A stretch of 64,000 bases of DNA, taken from contig DATIDD010000018.1 in the NCBI GenBank assembly GCA_035456465.1, positions 1-64,000 of the forward strand. Reading direction: 5' to 3'. Each line of letters opens with the position of its first letter. Position 1 is the first letter of the stretch. Shown in pieces: positions 26,882 to 34,661 of this stretch. Both the position numbers and the translations under genes were made by a program. The notes under the pieces are model-generated. The model was not told where the DNA came from, did not search any database, and saw only the letters and a list, made by a program, of their open reading frames with translations. This DNA is from DATHTC01 sp035456465 (GTDB lineage Bacteria; Actinomycetota; Thermoleophilia; Gaiellales; Gaiellaceae).

Positions 26882-27247
26882 TCAGGCCTTCCCGGGCGCC
26901 GACGTCAGCATCCCGCCCGGCCACACGTCGTTCAGGGCTCGCGTGACGGTCGCCCACTGCCGTTGCTGCTCTGCGAGCGCGGCGCGCCCCTCGTCCGTGA
27001 TCGTGTAGTACCTGCGGCGCCGCCCCTCCGGGGGCGTGCGCCACTCGGTCGTCACGTAGCCGAGGCGGACGAGGCGGTGCAGGAGCGGGTAGAGCATTCC
27101 GTCCGTCCACTGGAGCTCACCCGCCGAGAGCGCCCGGACCCGCTTGAGGATCGCGTAGCCGTAGCTCTCGCCCTCCGCCAGGATCGCGAGCACGAGCGGT
27201 GTCGCCGACGCGGCGATCAGGTCCTTGTCGATGTGCAGCGTCGCCAC
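26882..27247 (-). CDS. PadR family transcriptional regulator
   Basis: 121 residues with the PadR winged helix: LVLAILAEGESYGYAILKRV, then DGMLYPLLHRLVRLGYVTTE, and the wing RRYYTITDEGRAAL. It should repress its own promoter and that of the membrane protein behind it, responding to small hydrophobic ligands or stress. GTG 27247 was chosen to match family length. Two palindromes in the upstream region (27263-27272 and 27281-27291) are candidate operators. Confidence 0.93.
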   Translation of the reverse strand: MATLHIDKDLIAASATPLVLAILAEGESYGYAILKRVRALSAGELQWTDGMLYPLLHRLVRLGYVTTEWRTPPEGRRRRYYTITDEGRAALAEQQRQWATVTRALNDVWPGGMLTSAPGKA

Positions 27248-27262
27248 TCACGGGTTGCGGTG

Positions 27263-27291
27263 CTATGCATAGAAGTACAAGGTATCATACC
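27263..27291. promoter_or_regulatory. PadR operator region with a shared divergent -10
   Basis: The perfect palindromes CTATGCATAG (27263-27272) and GGTATCATACC (27281-27291, odd centre) occur in an AT-rich island in otherwise GC-rich DNA. The second reads as TATGAT on the minus strand and TATCAT on the plus strand, so one site could be the -10 box of both divergent genes. Repressor binding would then block both. Confidence 0.6.
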
Positions 27292-27387
27292 GGGTCGACC
27301 TGGAGAGGCGCCTCGGTGGTTTCCCTCATGCCGGTCGGACCCGTCGGTGCAAGCCTGTGGTCAGGCCCGCGGCGAGAGGAGGTGGGG

Positions 27388-27855
27388 ATGGCCGAAGGCA
27401 AGGCGCGGCTCCCACCGCGGTGGTTCATCAAGACCTTCTGGCACGTGCACCGACGGATCGTGCGAGCGAGCCGGGGCCGCAAGGGGCTGTGGCCTCCGCG
27501 CCCGGGGAAGTGGGGCGCCTTGCGGCTCACCACGACAGGCCGGCGAAGCGGCGAGCCGCGGAGCGTGATCCTCGGCTACTACGAGGACGGGCCGAACGTC
27601 GTCTCGATGGCCATGAACGGCTGGGGTGCGGCCGAGCCGGCCTGGTGGCTGAACCTGCAGGCCGATCCGCGTGCCGTCGTCGAGCTCGCAGGGGGGATCC
27701 GGCGCGAGGTGCTCGGCAGGCCCGCAGTCGGCGGGGAGCGTGAACGGCTGTGGCAGCGCTGGCGTGAGCTGGACAAGAACCTCGACAGCTATGCCGCCAG
27801 ACGCCCGCGAGAGACGGCGGTCGTCGTCCTCGAGCCGCGCGCGCCGGCCGACTGA
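27388..27855 (+). CDS. Deazaflavin (F420)-dependent nitroreductase family protein
   Basis: 155 residues of the DDN-like F420-binding split beta-barrel family. Signatures are ALRLTTTGRRSGEPRSVILG, then WWLNLQADPRAVVELAG. These enzymes use F420H2 to reduce quinones, nitro compounds or other cofactors. ATG 27388 follows GAGGAGG. It is divergent from the PadR gene and could share its operator. Confidence 0.9.
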   Translation: MAEGKARLPPRWFIKTFWHVHRRIVRASRGRKGLWPPRPGKWGALRLTTTGRRSGEPRSVILGYYEDGPNVVSMAMNGWGAAEPAWWLNLQADPRAVVELAGGIRREVLGRPAVGGERERLWQRWRELDKNLDSYAARRPRETAVVVLEPRAPAD

Positions 27856-27934
27856 GCCCCGGGCGGGCCGGCGTCCGCGAATGCGACCGCGAGGAGTCGA
27901 TGGGCGCGTCGGCGGCGAGGGCTCCCCCGCGCAC

Positions 27935-28048
27935 GTGAGCGAACGGCTGCGGCTGACGATCGCCTTCGAGGAGCCCGACGAGGACGGCTGGATCGTCGCA
28001 CGTGTCCTCGAGGGCTGTCCCTCGAGTCGCTCGAATAGCCTGCCCGGC
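27935..28048 (+). pseudogene. HicB-like remnant in frame with the kinase gene
   Basis: GTG 27935 opens VSERLRLTIAFEEPDEDG followed by WIVARVLEG, which resembles the N-terminal beta strands of HicB-type antitoxins (xxVxxEEGEDGWxAxVPELPG). It then runs in frame, without a stop, into the P-loop protein at 28049. No HicA is visible. It is either a truncated antitoxin remnant or chance resemblance. Confidence 0.3.
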
Positions 28049-28516
28049 ATGCGAAGGGTTCTCGTCACGGGGATGTCGGGCGCGGGCAAGTCGACCGCGC
28101 TGGCCGAGCTCGCACGGCGCGGCTTCCAGGTCGTCGACACCGACGAGGCACCGTGGAGCGAGTGGTCAAACGCGGACGGCGGATACGTGTGGCGGGAGGA
28201 TCTCGTCGCGGAGCTTCTGTCCCGCGACGGCGGCGCGACGCTGTACGTCTCCGGGACGGTCTCGAACCAGGGTCGCCTCTCCTCGCGCTTCGACGCGGTG
28301 GTCCTCTTGAGCGCGCCGGTCGAGGTGCTGCTGCGCCGGATCGAGACCCGGACGACGAACGACTACGGCAAGTCGGCGGAGGAGCGTGCGCTGATCGTCG
28401 GTCACGTCGCGGACGTCGAGCCGTTGTTGCGTGCCTCGTGCACGCACGAGATCGACGCGACGCAGCCGATCGCCGATGTCGTCGCGCAGCTCGTCGAGAT
28501 CGGGCGCGGCCGGTGA
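28049..28516 (+). CDS. P-loop nucleotide kinase-like ATPase
   Basis: 155 residues. The P-loop is VLVTGMSGAGKSTALAELA; an acidic loop VVDTDEAPWSE follows, and the C-terminal RRIETRTTNDYGK segment provides Arg/Lys residues for a lid. It resembles small adenylate-kinase or shikimate-kinase-like proteins, with substrate unknown. ATG 28049 is preceded by TAGCCT seven bases upstream, a leaderless arrangement; the frame is open further upstream through a HicB-like stretch. It converges on a hydrolase gene with 40 bases between. Confidence 0.85.
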   Translation: MRRVLVTGMSGAGKSTALAELARRGFQVVDTDEAPWSEWSNADGGYVWREDLVAELLSRDGGATLYVSGTVSNQGRLSSRFDAVVLLSAPVEVLLRRIETRTTNDYGKSAEERALIVGHVADVEPLLRASCTHEIDATQPIADVVAQLVEIGRGR

Positions 28517-28556
28517 TGTCTCTCCGCCCGAGCCGCTCGGCGGCGTCGCACGTCCG

Positions 28557-29129
28557 CTAGCCGACGGCTTCCAGGAAGGCGAGCGCTCGCTCTCTGAGCA
28601 GCGCCGCCGCTTCTTCGTCGTAGTCGCCGAGGCTTCGGTCGGCGAACAGGTGGCGGTCGCCCGGATAGAGGAACAGCTCGGCGGCCTCGGCTTCGTCGAC
28701 GAGCGCGCGCGCGGCGGCTGCGTCCTCCTCGAACCACGGGTCGTCTTCCATCGCGTGGATCTGGACGGGAACGCCGGCCGGCCACGGAGACCCGAACTCG
28801 GACGTCGGCATGCACGCGTGCAGCAACAAGGCTGCGCGGGCGCCGGGACGCGTCTGGGCGAGCTCCTGCGCCGGGCCGACGCCCAGCGAGAAGCCGGCGT
28901 AGACGAGCTCGCGGGGCAGGTTCTCGGCGGCGGCGACGCCCCGGTGCTGGATCGTGCCGAACCCGACCTCCCGGGCGTACGCCACCCCGTCGTCGAGCTC
29001 CGCGAACGTCCTGCCGTCGTACAGGTCGGGGGTGTGGACGACGTGTCCCGCAGCTCGCAGCTCGTCGGCGAACGCGAGGAATCCCTCGGTCTGCCCCTGG
29101 GCGTGGTGGAAGAGCAGGATCTCGGCCAT
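28557..29129 (-). CDS. Dienelactone hydrolase family alpha/beta hydrolase
   Basis: 190 residues. The nucleophile elbow is VYAGFSLGVG (Ser in place of the Cys of classical dienelactone hydrolase). The acid is in HAMEDDPWF and the histidine in YPGDRHLFADRS. The substrate is unknown. ATG 29129 is preceded by TAGAGT eight bases upstream, with no Shine-Dalgarno, so the mRNA is probably leaderless. Confidence 0.9.
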   Translation of the reverse strand: MAEILLFHHAQGQTEGFLAFADELRAAGHVVHTPDLYDGRTFAELDDGVAYAREVGFGTIQHRGVAAAENLPRELVYAGFSLGVGPAQELAQTRPGARAALLLHACMPTSEFGSPWPAGVPVQIHAMEDDPWFEEDAAAARALVDEAEAAELFLYPGDRHLFADRSLGDYDEEAAALLRERALAFLEAVG

Positions 29130-29274
29130 CGGCGGCCACTCTAGTCACGCCGCGGAGTCGCGATCGCGCGACGCCCCTCACGTGCAGTGGTCGCCCCGAT
29201 GGCCGATCAGCGACTTCCCCGACGCGCGGCCGTCCGCGGCGTCGCATCGTAGGCGCATCCAAGAGGAGGCTGCC

Positions 29275-29415
29275 ATGGCAGCGCTCGGGTTGATCGTGGC
29301 GTTCTCGGTCGTCATCGGCATCGTCGCGGTGCTGCTCGTTCCGTACTTCACCTCCGGTGCGTCCCGGACGCACGGCGACACCCCCACGGTCGACGACGGC
29401 TGGCGCGGCTTCTAG
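29275..29415 (+). CDS. Small single-pass membrane protein (46 aa)
   Basis: ATG 29275 follows AAGAGGAGG at a good distance. The product has one hydrophobic segment (LGLIVAFSVVIGIVAVLLVPYF) and a polar tail ending DDGWRGF. The strong ribosome binding site and clean membrane segment argue for a real gene. No function can be given. Confidence 0.65.
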   Translation: MAALGLIVAFSVVIGIVAVLLVPYFTSGASRTHGDTPTVDDGWRGF

Positions 29416-29604
29416 CGGCGAGAGGCATTCGACGCTTGCCGGAGGCCTCAGGCGATGGGGCCTCCGGCGCGTCGGAGCACGGCCGGTTTGAACCAGGCCC
29501 GTCAGGGCACGGGACCAACGAGCTTCGAAGGGTCGCGGCGTCGTCGCTCCGAGGCAATGGACGGCGCACGCGGCGAGATCATCCTGCGACGAAAGGGGAA
29601 CGGC

Positions 29605-30465
29605 ATGTTCGGACGAAACGAGGCGCGCGACGCCGTCGTCGAGGTGGCGGAGACGGTCGCCCCGTACGCTGAGGGGCTCGCCGACGACGAGAAGTCGCGC
29701 CGGCGCCTCCGCGCGGTGCTCGAGCACGGCGAGGCCGCCCGCAGGCGCGCGCGGAGCCAGCGCGGCCTGAGCGGCACGGTGCTGCGGCTCTCGACCGACC
29801 GCGAGCTCCACGAGCACCTCGGCGCGATGCTGGGTGAGCTCCAGAAGCTGCAGCGCCGCGTGCAGCGGAAGCGCAGCCACCGGCTGCGGAACACGCTGCT
29901 GCTGCTCCTCGGGGGCGCCGGCGCGGCCGTCGCGTTCGTCCCGCAGGTGCGCCGGAAGGTGACGGGGATCGTCGGCGGCGCCACGGCGCCGGCCGCCGGG
30001 CCGATCACGATCGAGGAGCAGGTGGAGGTCGACGTTCCGGTCTCCACCACGTACAACCAGTGGACGCAGTTCGAGGACTTCCCGCTCTTCATGGAGGGCG
30101 TCGAGCACGTCCGCCAGATCGACGACACGACCCTCCACTGGGTCGCGTCCGTGGCCGGCAAGCAGGCCGAGTGGGACGCGAAGATCCTCGAGCAGGTGCC
30201 GGACACGCGGATCGCCTGGGAGAGCCTCGACGGCAGGGAGACGCGCGGCACCGTCCGGTTCGACGAGCTCGGCGACACGCGGACGCGGATCCGGCTCGAG
30301 ATGAGCTACCGGCCCGAGGGGCGGCTCGAGAAGCTGGGCTCGGCCGTGGGGCTCGACCGGCGGCGAATCCGCGGCGACCTCGAGCGCTTCCGCGAGCTGA
30401 TCGAGGCGCGCGGGATCGAGAGCGGCGCGTGGCGCGGCGAGGTGCACAGCGGCGCGACCGGCTAG
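29605..30465 (+). CDS. SRPBCC (START-like) family protein with N-terminal helix region
   Basis: 286 residues. The first 100 are charged and helical, followed by a single membrane segment (TLLLLLGGAGAAVAFVP). The C-terminal 160 form a polyketide-cyclase/SRPBCC fold (EEQVEVDVPVSTTYNQWTQF, FPLFMEGVEHVRQI, FDELGDTRTRIRLEMSY), a hydrophobic-ligand-binding domain. Such membrane-anchored SRPBCC proteins are common in actinobacteria and their ligand is unknown. ATG 29605 follows AAAGGGGA and begins protein-like sequence. Confidence 0.85.
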   Translation: MFGRNEARDAVVEVAETVAPYAEGLADDEKSRRRLRAVLEHGEAARRRARSQRGLSGTVLRLSTDRELHEHLGAMLGELQKLQRRVQRKRSHRLRNTLLLLLGGAGAAVAFVPQVRRKVTGIVGGATAPAAGPITIEEQVEVDVPVSTTYNQWTQFEDFPLFMEGVEHVRQIDDTTLHWVASVAGKQAEWDAKILEQVPDTRIAWESLDGRETRGTVRFDELGDTRTRIRLEMSYRPEGRLEKLGSAVGLDRRRIRGDLERFRELIEARGIESGAWRGEVHSGATG

Positions 30466-30472
30466 GGAACCG

Positions 30473-30507
30473 GGGCGGCCGGTGCGCCTCGAGCGCGCCG
30501 GCCGCCC
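30473..30507. terminator. Bidirectional hairpin between convergent genes
   Basis: GGGCGGCCGG (30473-30482) pairs with CCGGCCGCCC (30498-30507) around a 15-base loop. It lies eight bases after the SRPBCC stop and 24 before the end of the AidB-like gene. Confidence 0.7.
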
Positions 30508-30531
30508 ACCGGATTCGAAGGCGGGCGAGCG

Positions 30532-32136
30532 TTACAGCCGCGGGCGGTGGCGCTCGACGATCTCGTCCAGGGCCAGGCCCGCGGGCAGCGTCCCGTAGGC
30601 GCGGCCGCCGCTCCCGCCGACGCGCGACGCGAGGAACGCGTCCGCGACTGCGGCCGGGGCGTGACGGACGAGCAGGGAGCCCTGGAGCGCGACCGCCAGC
30701 GCCTCGACGAGCCGTCTGGCGCTGCCCTCGTCGGCCTCGGCGAGCGCGCGCTCGGCGCCCGGCCGCAGCTCGGGCTCGAGCTCGGACAGGAACGCCTCGA
30801 GCGACTGAGGCTCGCGTTCGATCGCGCGCAGGACGTCCAGCGAGATCACGTTGCCCGAGCCCTCCCAGACGGAGTTGACCGGGCTCTCGCGGTAGAGCCG
30901 CGGCAGGCTCGACTCCTCGACGTAGCCGTTTCCCCCGAGGCACTCCAGCGCCTCGGCCACGAGCGGCGGCGTCTGCTTGCAGATCCAGTACTTGGCGACC
31001 GCGGTCGCGAGCCGCCGGAACGGCCCTCCCTCGTCGAAGGAGCGGGCGACGCGCAGCGCGAGCACGGTCGCGGCCTCCGACTCCACGCAGAGGTCGGCGA
31101 GGACGTTGAGCATCAGCGGCTGCTCCGCGAGGCGGCGCCCGAAGGCGGAGCGGTACGCCGCGTGATGCGTCGCCTCCGCCACCGCCCGCCGCATCAGCGC
31201 CGTCGAGCCGAGCGCGCAGTCGAGGCGCGTGTGGTTGACCATCTCGACGATCGTCGCGACGCCGCGGCCCTCCTCGCCCACGAGGCGCGCGAGCGCGTGC
31301 TCGAGCCGGATCTCCGCCGAGGCGTTGGAGCGGTTGCCGAGCTTGTCCTTGAGGCGCTCGAGGCGGATGCCGTTGCGCTCCCCGTCCGGCAGCACCCGCG
31401 GGACGAGGAAGCACGACAGCCCGTCCGGCGCCTGCGCCAGCACGAGGAACGCGTCGCACATCGGCGCCGAGCAGAACCACTTGTGCCCGTCGAGCGCGTA
31501 CTCGCCGTCGCCGAGCGGGCGCGCCTCCGTCTCGTTGGCGCGCACGTCGGAGCCGCCCTGCACCTCGGTCATCGCCATCCCGCACAGCGCGCCCGACTTG
31601 TCCGCAGGCGGGAGCAGCCCTGGCTCGTAGGCGAGCGAGGTCAACCGCGGCTCCCACTCCGCCGCCAGCGCCGGCTCGGCGCGGAGCGCGGGGACGGCCG
31701 CGTAGGTCATCGAGAGGGGGCACCCGACGCCCGCCTCGGCCTGCCCGAGCGTGACGAACAGCGCCGCGCGGGCGACGTGGGCACCCGGCGCCGCCTCCCG
31801 CCACGGCAACGCGTGGACCCCGCTCTCGACGCCGAGCTCGAGCAGGGCGTGCCAGGCCGGGTGGAACTCGACCTCGTCGATGCGACGGCCGAAGCGGTCG
31901 TGCGTCCGGAGGACGGGCGGATGCTCGTTCGCGAGGCGACCCCACTCGAGCGGCTCGCCGCCGGCCTCCGCGCCCAGCTCCGTCGCGCGCTCCTCCCAGG
32001 CGCCGCCGCCCTCTCGGCGCAGCGCCTCGACCAGCGGCCGGTTCTCGCCGAAGAGGTCGTAGCCCTCGAGCGGCGGCGGCTGGTTCGCGACGGCGTCGGG
32101 CTTCAGGCGGACCTCCACGGGACGATTCTCCGTCAC
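30532..32136 (-). CDS. AidB-like acyl-CoA dehydrogenase
   Basis: 534 residues, matching AidB rather than the shorter beta-oxidation enzymes. The FAD-binding segment GMAMTEVQGGSDVRANET and GHKWFCSAPMCDAFLVLA are AidB-like, as is the C-terminal LECLGGNGYVEESSLPRLYR. AidB binds DNA and FAD in the alkylation response; some relatives act on acyl-CoAs, so the true substrate is open. GTG 32136 begins TENRPVEVRLKPD. The gene is divergent from a cytochrome c gene. Confidence 0.9.
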   Translation of the reverse strand: MTENRPVEVRLKPDAVANQPPPLEGYDLFGENRPLVEALRREGGGAWEERATELGAEAGGEPLEWGRLANEHPPVLRTHDRFGRRIDEVEFHPAWHALLELGVESGVHALPWREAAPGAHVARAALFVTLGQAEAGVGCPLSMTYAAVPALRAEPALAAEWEPRLTSLAYEPGLLPPADKSGALCGMAMTEVQGGSDVRANETEARPLGDGEYALDGHKWFCSAPMCDAFLVLAQAPDGLSCFLVPRVLPDGERNGIRLERLKDKLGNRSNASAEIRLEHALARLVGEEGRGVATIVEMVNHTRLDCALGSTALMRRAVAEATHHAAYRSAFGRRLAEQPLMLNVLADLCVESEAATVLALRVARSFDEGGPFRRLATAVAKYWICKQTPPLVAEALECLGGNGYVEESSLPRLYRESPVNSVWEGSGNVISLDVLRAIEREPQSLEAFLSELEPELRPGAERALAEADEGSARRLVEALAVALQGSLLVRHAPAAVADAFLASRVGGSGGRAYGTLPAGLALDEIVERHRPRL

Positions 32137-32215
32137 GCAGGGGCCGGCGTCGAGCGCGAACCGACCTCGCAGCTGCGCGTGTGGCCGTCCGGCCGGATGC
32201 GGTAGGTTCGCGTCC

Positions 32216-32797
32216 GTGCTCGTGCTGGCGCTGACCGGTGGTCAGAAGACCGGGATCCTCGTCGTGGCGGGGATCTTCATCGCCTTCGCGCTGATCTCGT
32301 CGTTCCTCCTCCCGCGTCGGAACCCCGACTTCCCCGGCCGCGGGCTGACGTTCTTCGTGATCCTCTGCGTCGCGCTGTTCGTCGCGATGATGACGGCGAT
32401 GGTCGTCTTCGCGAAGGAGAGCGAGGAGGAGGGCCACGGCGCGGCCGCCGGCGAGGTGCAGGAGACGGGCGGCGCGACGACCGGCGCCGAGACGACGGGC
32501 GGCGCGGGCGCGACGACGGGCGGTGCCGAGACGCAGGCGCCCGCCGCCGAGGGCGATCCCGCGGCGGGCAAGCAGGTGTTCGCCACCGCCGGCTGCGTCG
32601 CCTGCCACACGCTGCAGGACGCCGGCGCGAGCGGGACCGTCGGGCCGAACCTCGACGAGGCCAAGCCGGATCACGCGCTCGTCGTCGAGCGGGTCACCAA
32701 CGGCAAGGGCCCGATGCCGTCCTTCAAGGGCCAGCTCTCCGACGAGGACATCCAGAACGTGGCCGCCTACGTCGTCCAGGCGACGGGCGGCTCCTAG
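32216..32797 (+). CDS. Membrane-anchored mono-haem cytochrome c
   Basis: 193 residues. Two membrane segments (about 13-33 and 44-66) are followed by a Gly/Thr/Ala-rich linker and a cytochrome c domain with CVACH near residue 128 and the sixth ligand Met in GPMPSFKGQLSD. The haem domain faces the cell exterior. It should carry electrons between the respiratory chain and a partner oxidase or dehydrogenase; none is encoded nearby. GTG 32216 is preceded by TAGGTT seven bases upstream, a leaderless arrangement. Its last four bases overlap the aldo/keto reductase end. Confidence 0.92.
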   Translation: MLVLALTGGQKTGILVVAGIFIAFALISSFLLPRRNPDFPGRGLTFFVILCVALFVAMMTAMVVFAKESEEEGHGAAAGEVQETGGATTGAETTGGAGATTGGAETQAPAAEGDPAAGKQVFATAGCVACHTLQDAGASGTVGPNLDEAKPDHALVVERVTNGKGPMPSFKGQLSDEDIQNVAAYVVQATGGS

Positions 32798-33711
32798 CCG
32801 AAGAGGGCGGCGAGGGCGTCCCGCTCGCCCGACGCGAGCGCGTGCGAGGCGGCCGCGAGCGCGGGCGCCAGGTGCGCCGGCCGGCGCGGGCCGAGGACGA
32901 CGCCGCCGACGCGCGGGTCGGCGAGGAGCCAGGCGAGCGCGAGCGTCGCCGTGTCGGTCCCGCGGCCGGCCGCGTCCTCGGCGAAGCGGTCGAGCGCGTC
33001 GAACACCGCCTCGTGCTCGAGGTGACGGTAGGGCTCGGGCCGAAGCGTCATCCGCGAGCCCGTCGGCGGCGGCTCGCCGCGCCGGTACTTCCTCGTCAGC
33101 CAGCCTCCGGCGAGCGGGCCGAACGCCTGGAACTCGATCCCGCGCGCCGCGCAGGCCTCGAGCACGGGCTCGGAGTCGCGGTCGAGGAGCGAGTACGCGT
33201 TCTGCACGCACGAGACGTCGCCGGCGTCGAGGGCGGCCTCGAGCTCGGCGGCGTCCACGTTGGAGAGGCCGAAGGCCCGCACGAGCCCCTCGTCCCGCAG
33301 CCTCGCGAGCTCGGCCAGGGTGTCGGCGATCGGCGTGTCGGGGTCGGGCTCGTGCGTGAGGTAGAGGTCGACCGCGTCGACGCCGAGACGCTCCAGGCTG
33401 CCGTGGAGCCGGCGCCGCACCCGATCGGGGGCGAGCCCGCGGTCCGCCGGATCGCCGACGACCGAATGGAACACCTTCGTGGTGAGCGCCGGCCGGCGGT
33501 CGTGGTCGCGCATCCACTCGCCGATCCAGCGCTCGCTCCGCCCCCCGCCGTAGGCGTCGGCCGTGTCGAACCGGCGGATGCCGACCTCCCAGGCCGCGTC
33601 CATGAGCGCGAACGCCTGCTCGCGCGTCTCGCCCTGCCCGAAGAAGGCGGGCGCCGAGCCGATCCCGCCGAAGTTCCCGCACCCGAGGACGAGCCGCGAG
33701 ACGTCGAGCAC
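32794..33711 (-). CDS. Aldo/keto reductase
   Basis: 305 residues. The catalytic tetrad is visible as Asp and Tyr in FDTADAYGGGRSE, Lys in LTTKVFH and His in LYLTHEPDPD. The C-terminal NADP-binding loop is present. The substrate is unknown; the family reduces aldehydes and ketones. GTG 33711 is preceded by TAGAGT six bases upstream, a leaderless arrangement. Confidence 0.92.
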   Translation of the reverse strand: MLDVSRLVLGCGNFGGIGSAPAFFGQGETREQAFALMDAAWEVGIRRFDTADAYGGGRSERWIGEWMRDHDRRPALTTKVFHSVVGDPADRGLAPDRVRRRLHGSLERLGVDAVDLYLTHEPDPDTPIADTLAELARLRDEGLVRAFGLSNVDAAELEAALDAGDVSCVQNAYSLLDRDSEPVLEACAARGIEFQAFGPLAGGWLTRKYRRGEPPPTGSRMTLRPEPYRHLEHEAVFDALDRFAEDAAGRGTDTATLALAWLLADPRVGGVVLGPRRPAHLAPALAAASHALASGERDALAALFG

Positions 33712-33783
33712 CGGGCGACTCTACGTGCGCGCAGGGCGGCCCGCGGTCGTCGTTCGCGCGACCGGGTACCCTTCGCCCGCCCC

Positions 33784-33872
33784 GGAGAGGTGTCCGAGTG
33801 GCCTAAGGAGCGCGACTGGAAATCGCGTACGTGCTGAAAGGTGCGTCGCGGGTTCAAATCCCGCCCTCTCCG
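33784..33872 (+). tRNA. tRNA-Ser (anticodon GGA)
   Basis: The acceptor stem GGAGAGG/CCTCTCC pairs, the anticodon arm CGCGA-CTGGAAA-TCGCG gives GGA, and a long variable arm is present, as in class II tRNAs. The T arm is GGGTTCAAATCCC. A TACCCT -10-like box lies at 33767-33772. The 3' CCA is not encoded. Confidence 0.97.
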
Positions 33873-33930
33873 CCTCGTCGTCGCGAGCAGGGCCCCGCCG
33901 CGGGGCCCTCGCCGCACCACCTCGTCGTCG

Positions 33931-34602
33931 CTACTCCCGCCGATCGCCGGGCGGCCGGGCGGCACCCACCGAGCGGCGAAGCTGCAGCGAGAACCACTCC
34001 TCGCCGCGCCCGACGACCGTCCAGTCGCTCTCCACCAGCGTCTCGACCAGCGTCCGGTGCGCCTCGAGGGCACCGCCTTCCTCCGGCGGCGGCTGGGCCT
34101 TGCGCCACCGGAAGTCGGGCGACTCCGCGATCACGCGCTCCTCGCCGTCGGCGCCGTGCGCGAACGCGTAGAACCGCGAGTACACGTAGCCGCGCCACCA
34201 GCGGATGTCGCACTCGGCCCGAACGGGGCTCCGTGCGCGCGTCGGAGCCTTCCCCGAGGTTCCCGCCGGGTGCGCGCCTTCGGGCTTCGCCTCGGCTCCG
34301 TGCTCCACGGTCGCCGGTTCCGGCGGCGTGGACGCGGCCTGGTCGGAGGCACGGGCACGGGGACCGTCTCCGGCAGTGGCGGGACGCGGCGCCGGCGCCG
34401 CCGGTGAGCCGGGTGCGAGGGCGAGCGGCGGCTCGGTCTGCTGGGCGGCGTCGGCATCGGTCGCCTCACGCTCCCGGCCGACGCGGGGACGCGCCCTCGC
34501 GTCGTGGACGAGCAGGAGCACGACGGTGACGAGGCCGAGGGTGAGCGCGAGCACGACGGCGAGCACGGCCACCCGCAGGGCGCTTCCGGGCCACGACGCC
34601 AC
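33931..34602 (-). CDS. Membrane-anchored protein of unknown function
   Basis: About 223 residues. A single N-terminal membrane segment (VAVLAVVLALTLGLVTVVLLLV) is followed by a Pro/Ala-rich linker of about 90 residues. A compact C-terminal domain has WWRGYVYSRFYAFAHG and LVETLVESDWTVVGRGEEW. No family is recognised. The start is uncertain: GTG 34602 was chosen, but the frame is open upstream to the stop of the HYR gene, including a CTG overlapping that stop as CTGA. It is last in a three-gene operon. Confidence 0.65.
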   Translation of the reverse strand: MASWPGSALRVAVLAVVLALTLGLVTVVLLLVHDARARPRVGREREATDADAAQQTEPPLALAPGSPAAPAPRPATAGDGPRARASDQAASTPPEPATVEHGAEAKPEGAHPAGTSGKAPTRARSPVRAECDIRWWRGYVYSRFYAFAHGADGEERVIAESPDFRWRKAQPPPEEGGALEAHRTLVETLVESDWTVVGRGEEWFSLQLRRSVGAARPPGDRRE

Positions 34603-34661
34603 GAGTGCGGCCGCCGCGAGCGAGGCGATGGTGTGGGCCGTCGTCGCCTCGCTGGCCGCCG

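Noticed and set aside
22468..27568. Long plus-strand frames antisense to the second cyclase, PIN and membrane-protein genes
   Set aside because: Composition is Arg/Glu/Gly-rich and domain-free; opposite strands have recognisable families.
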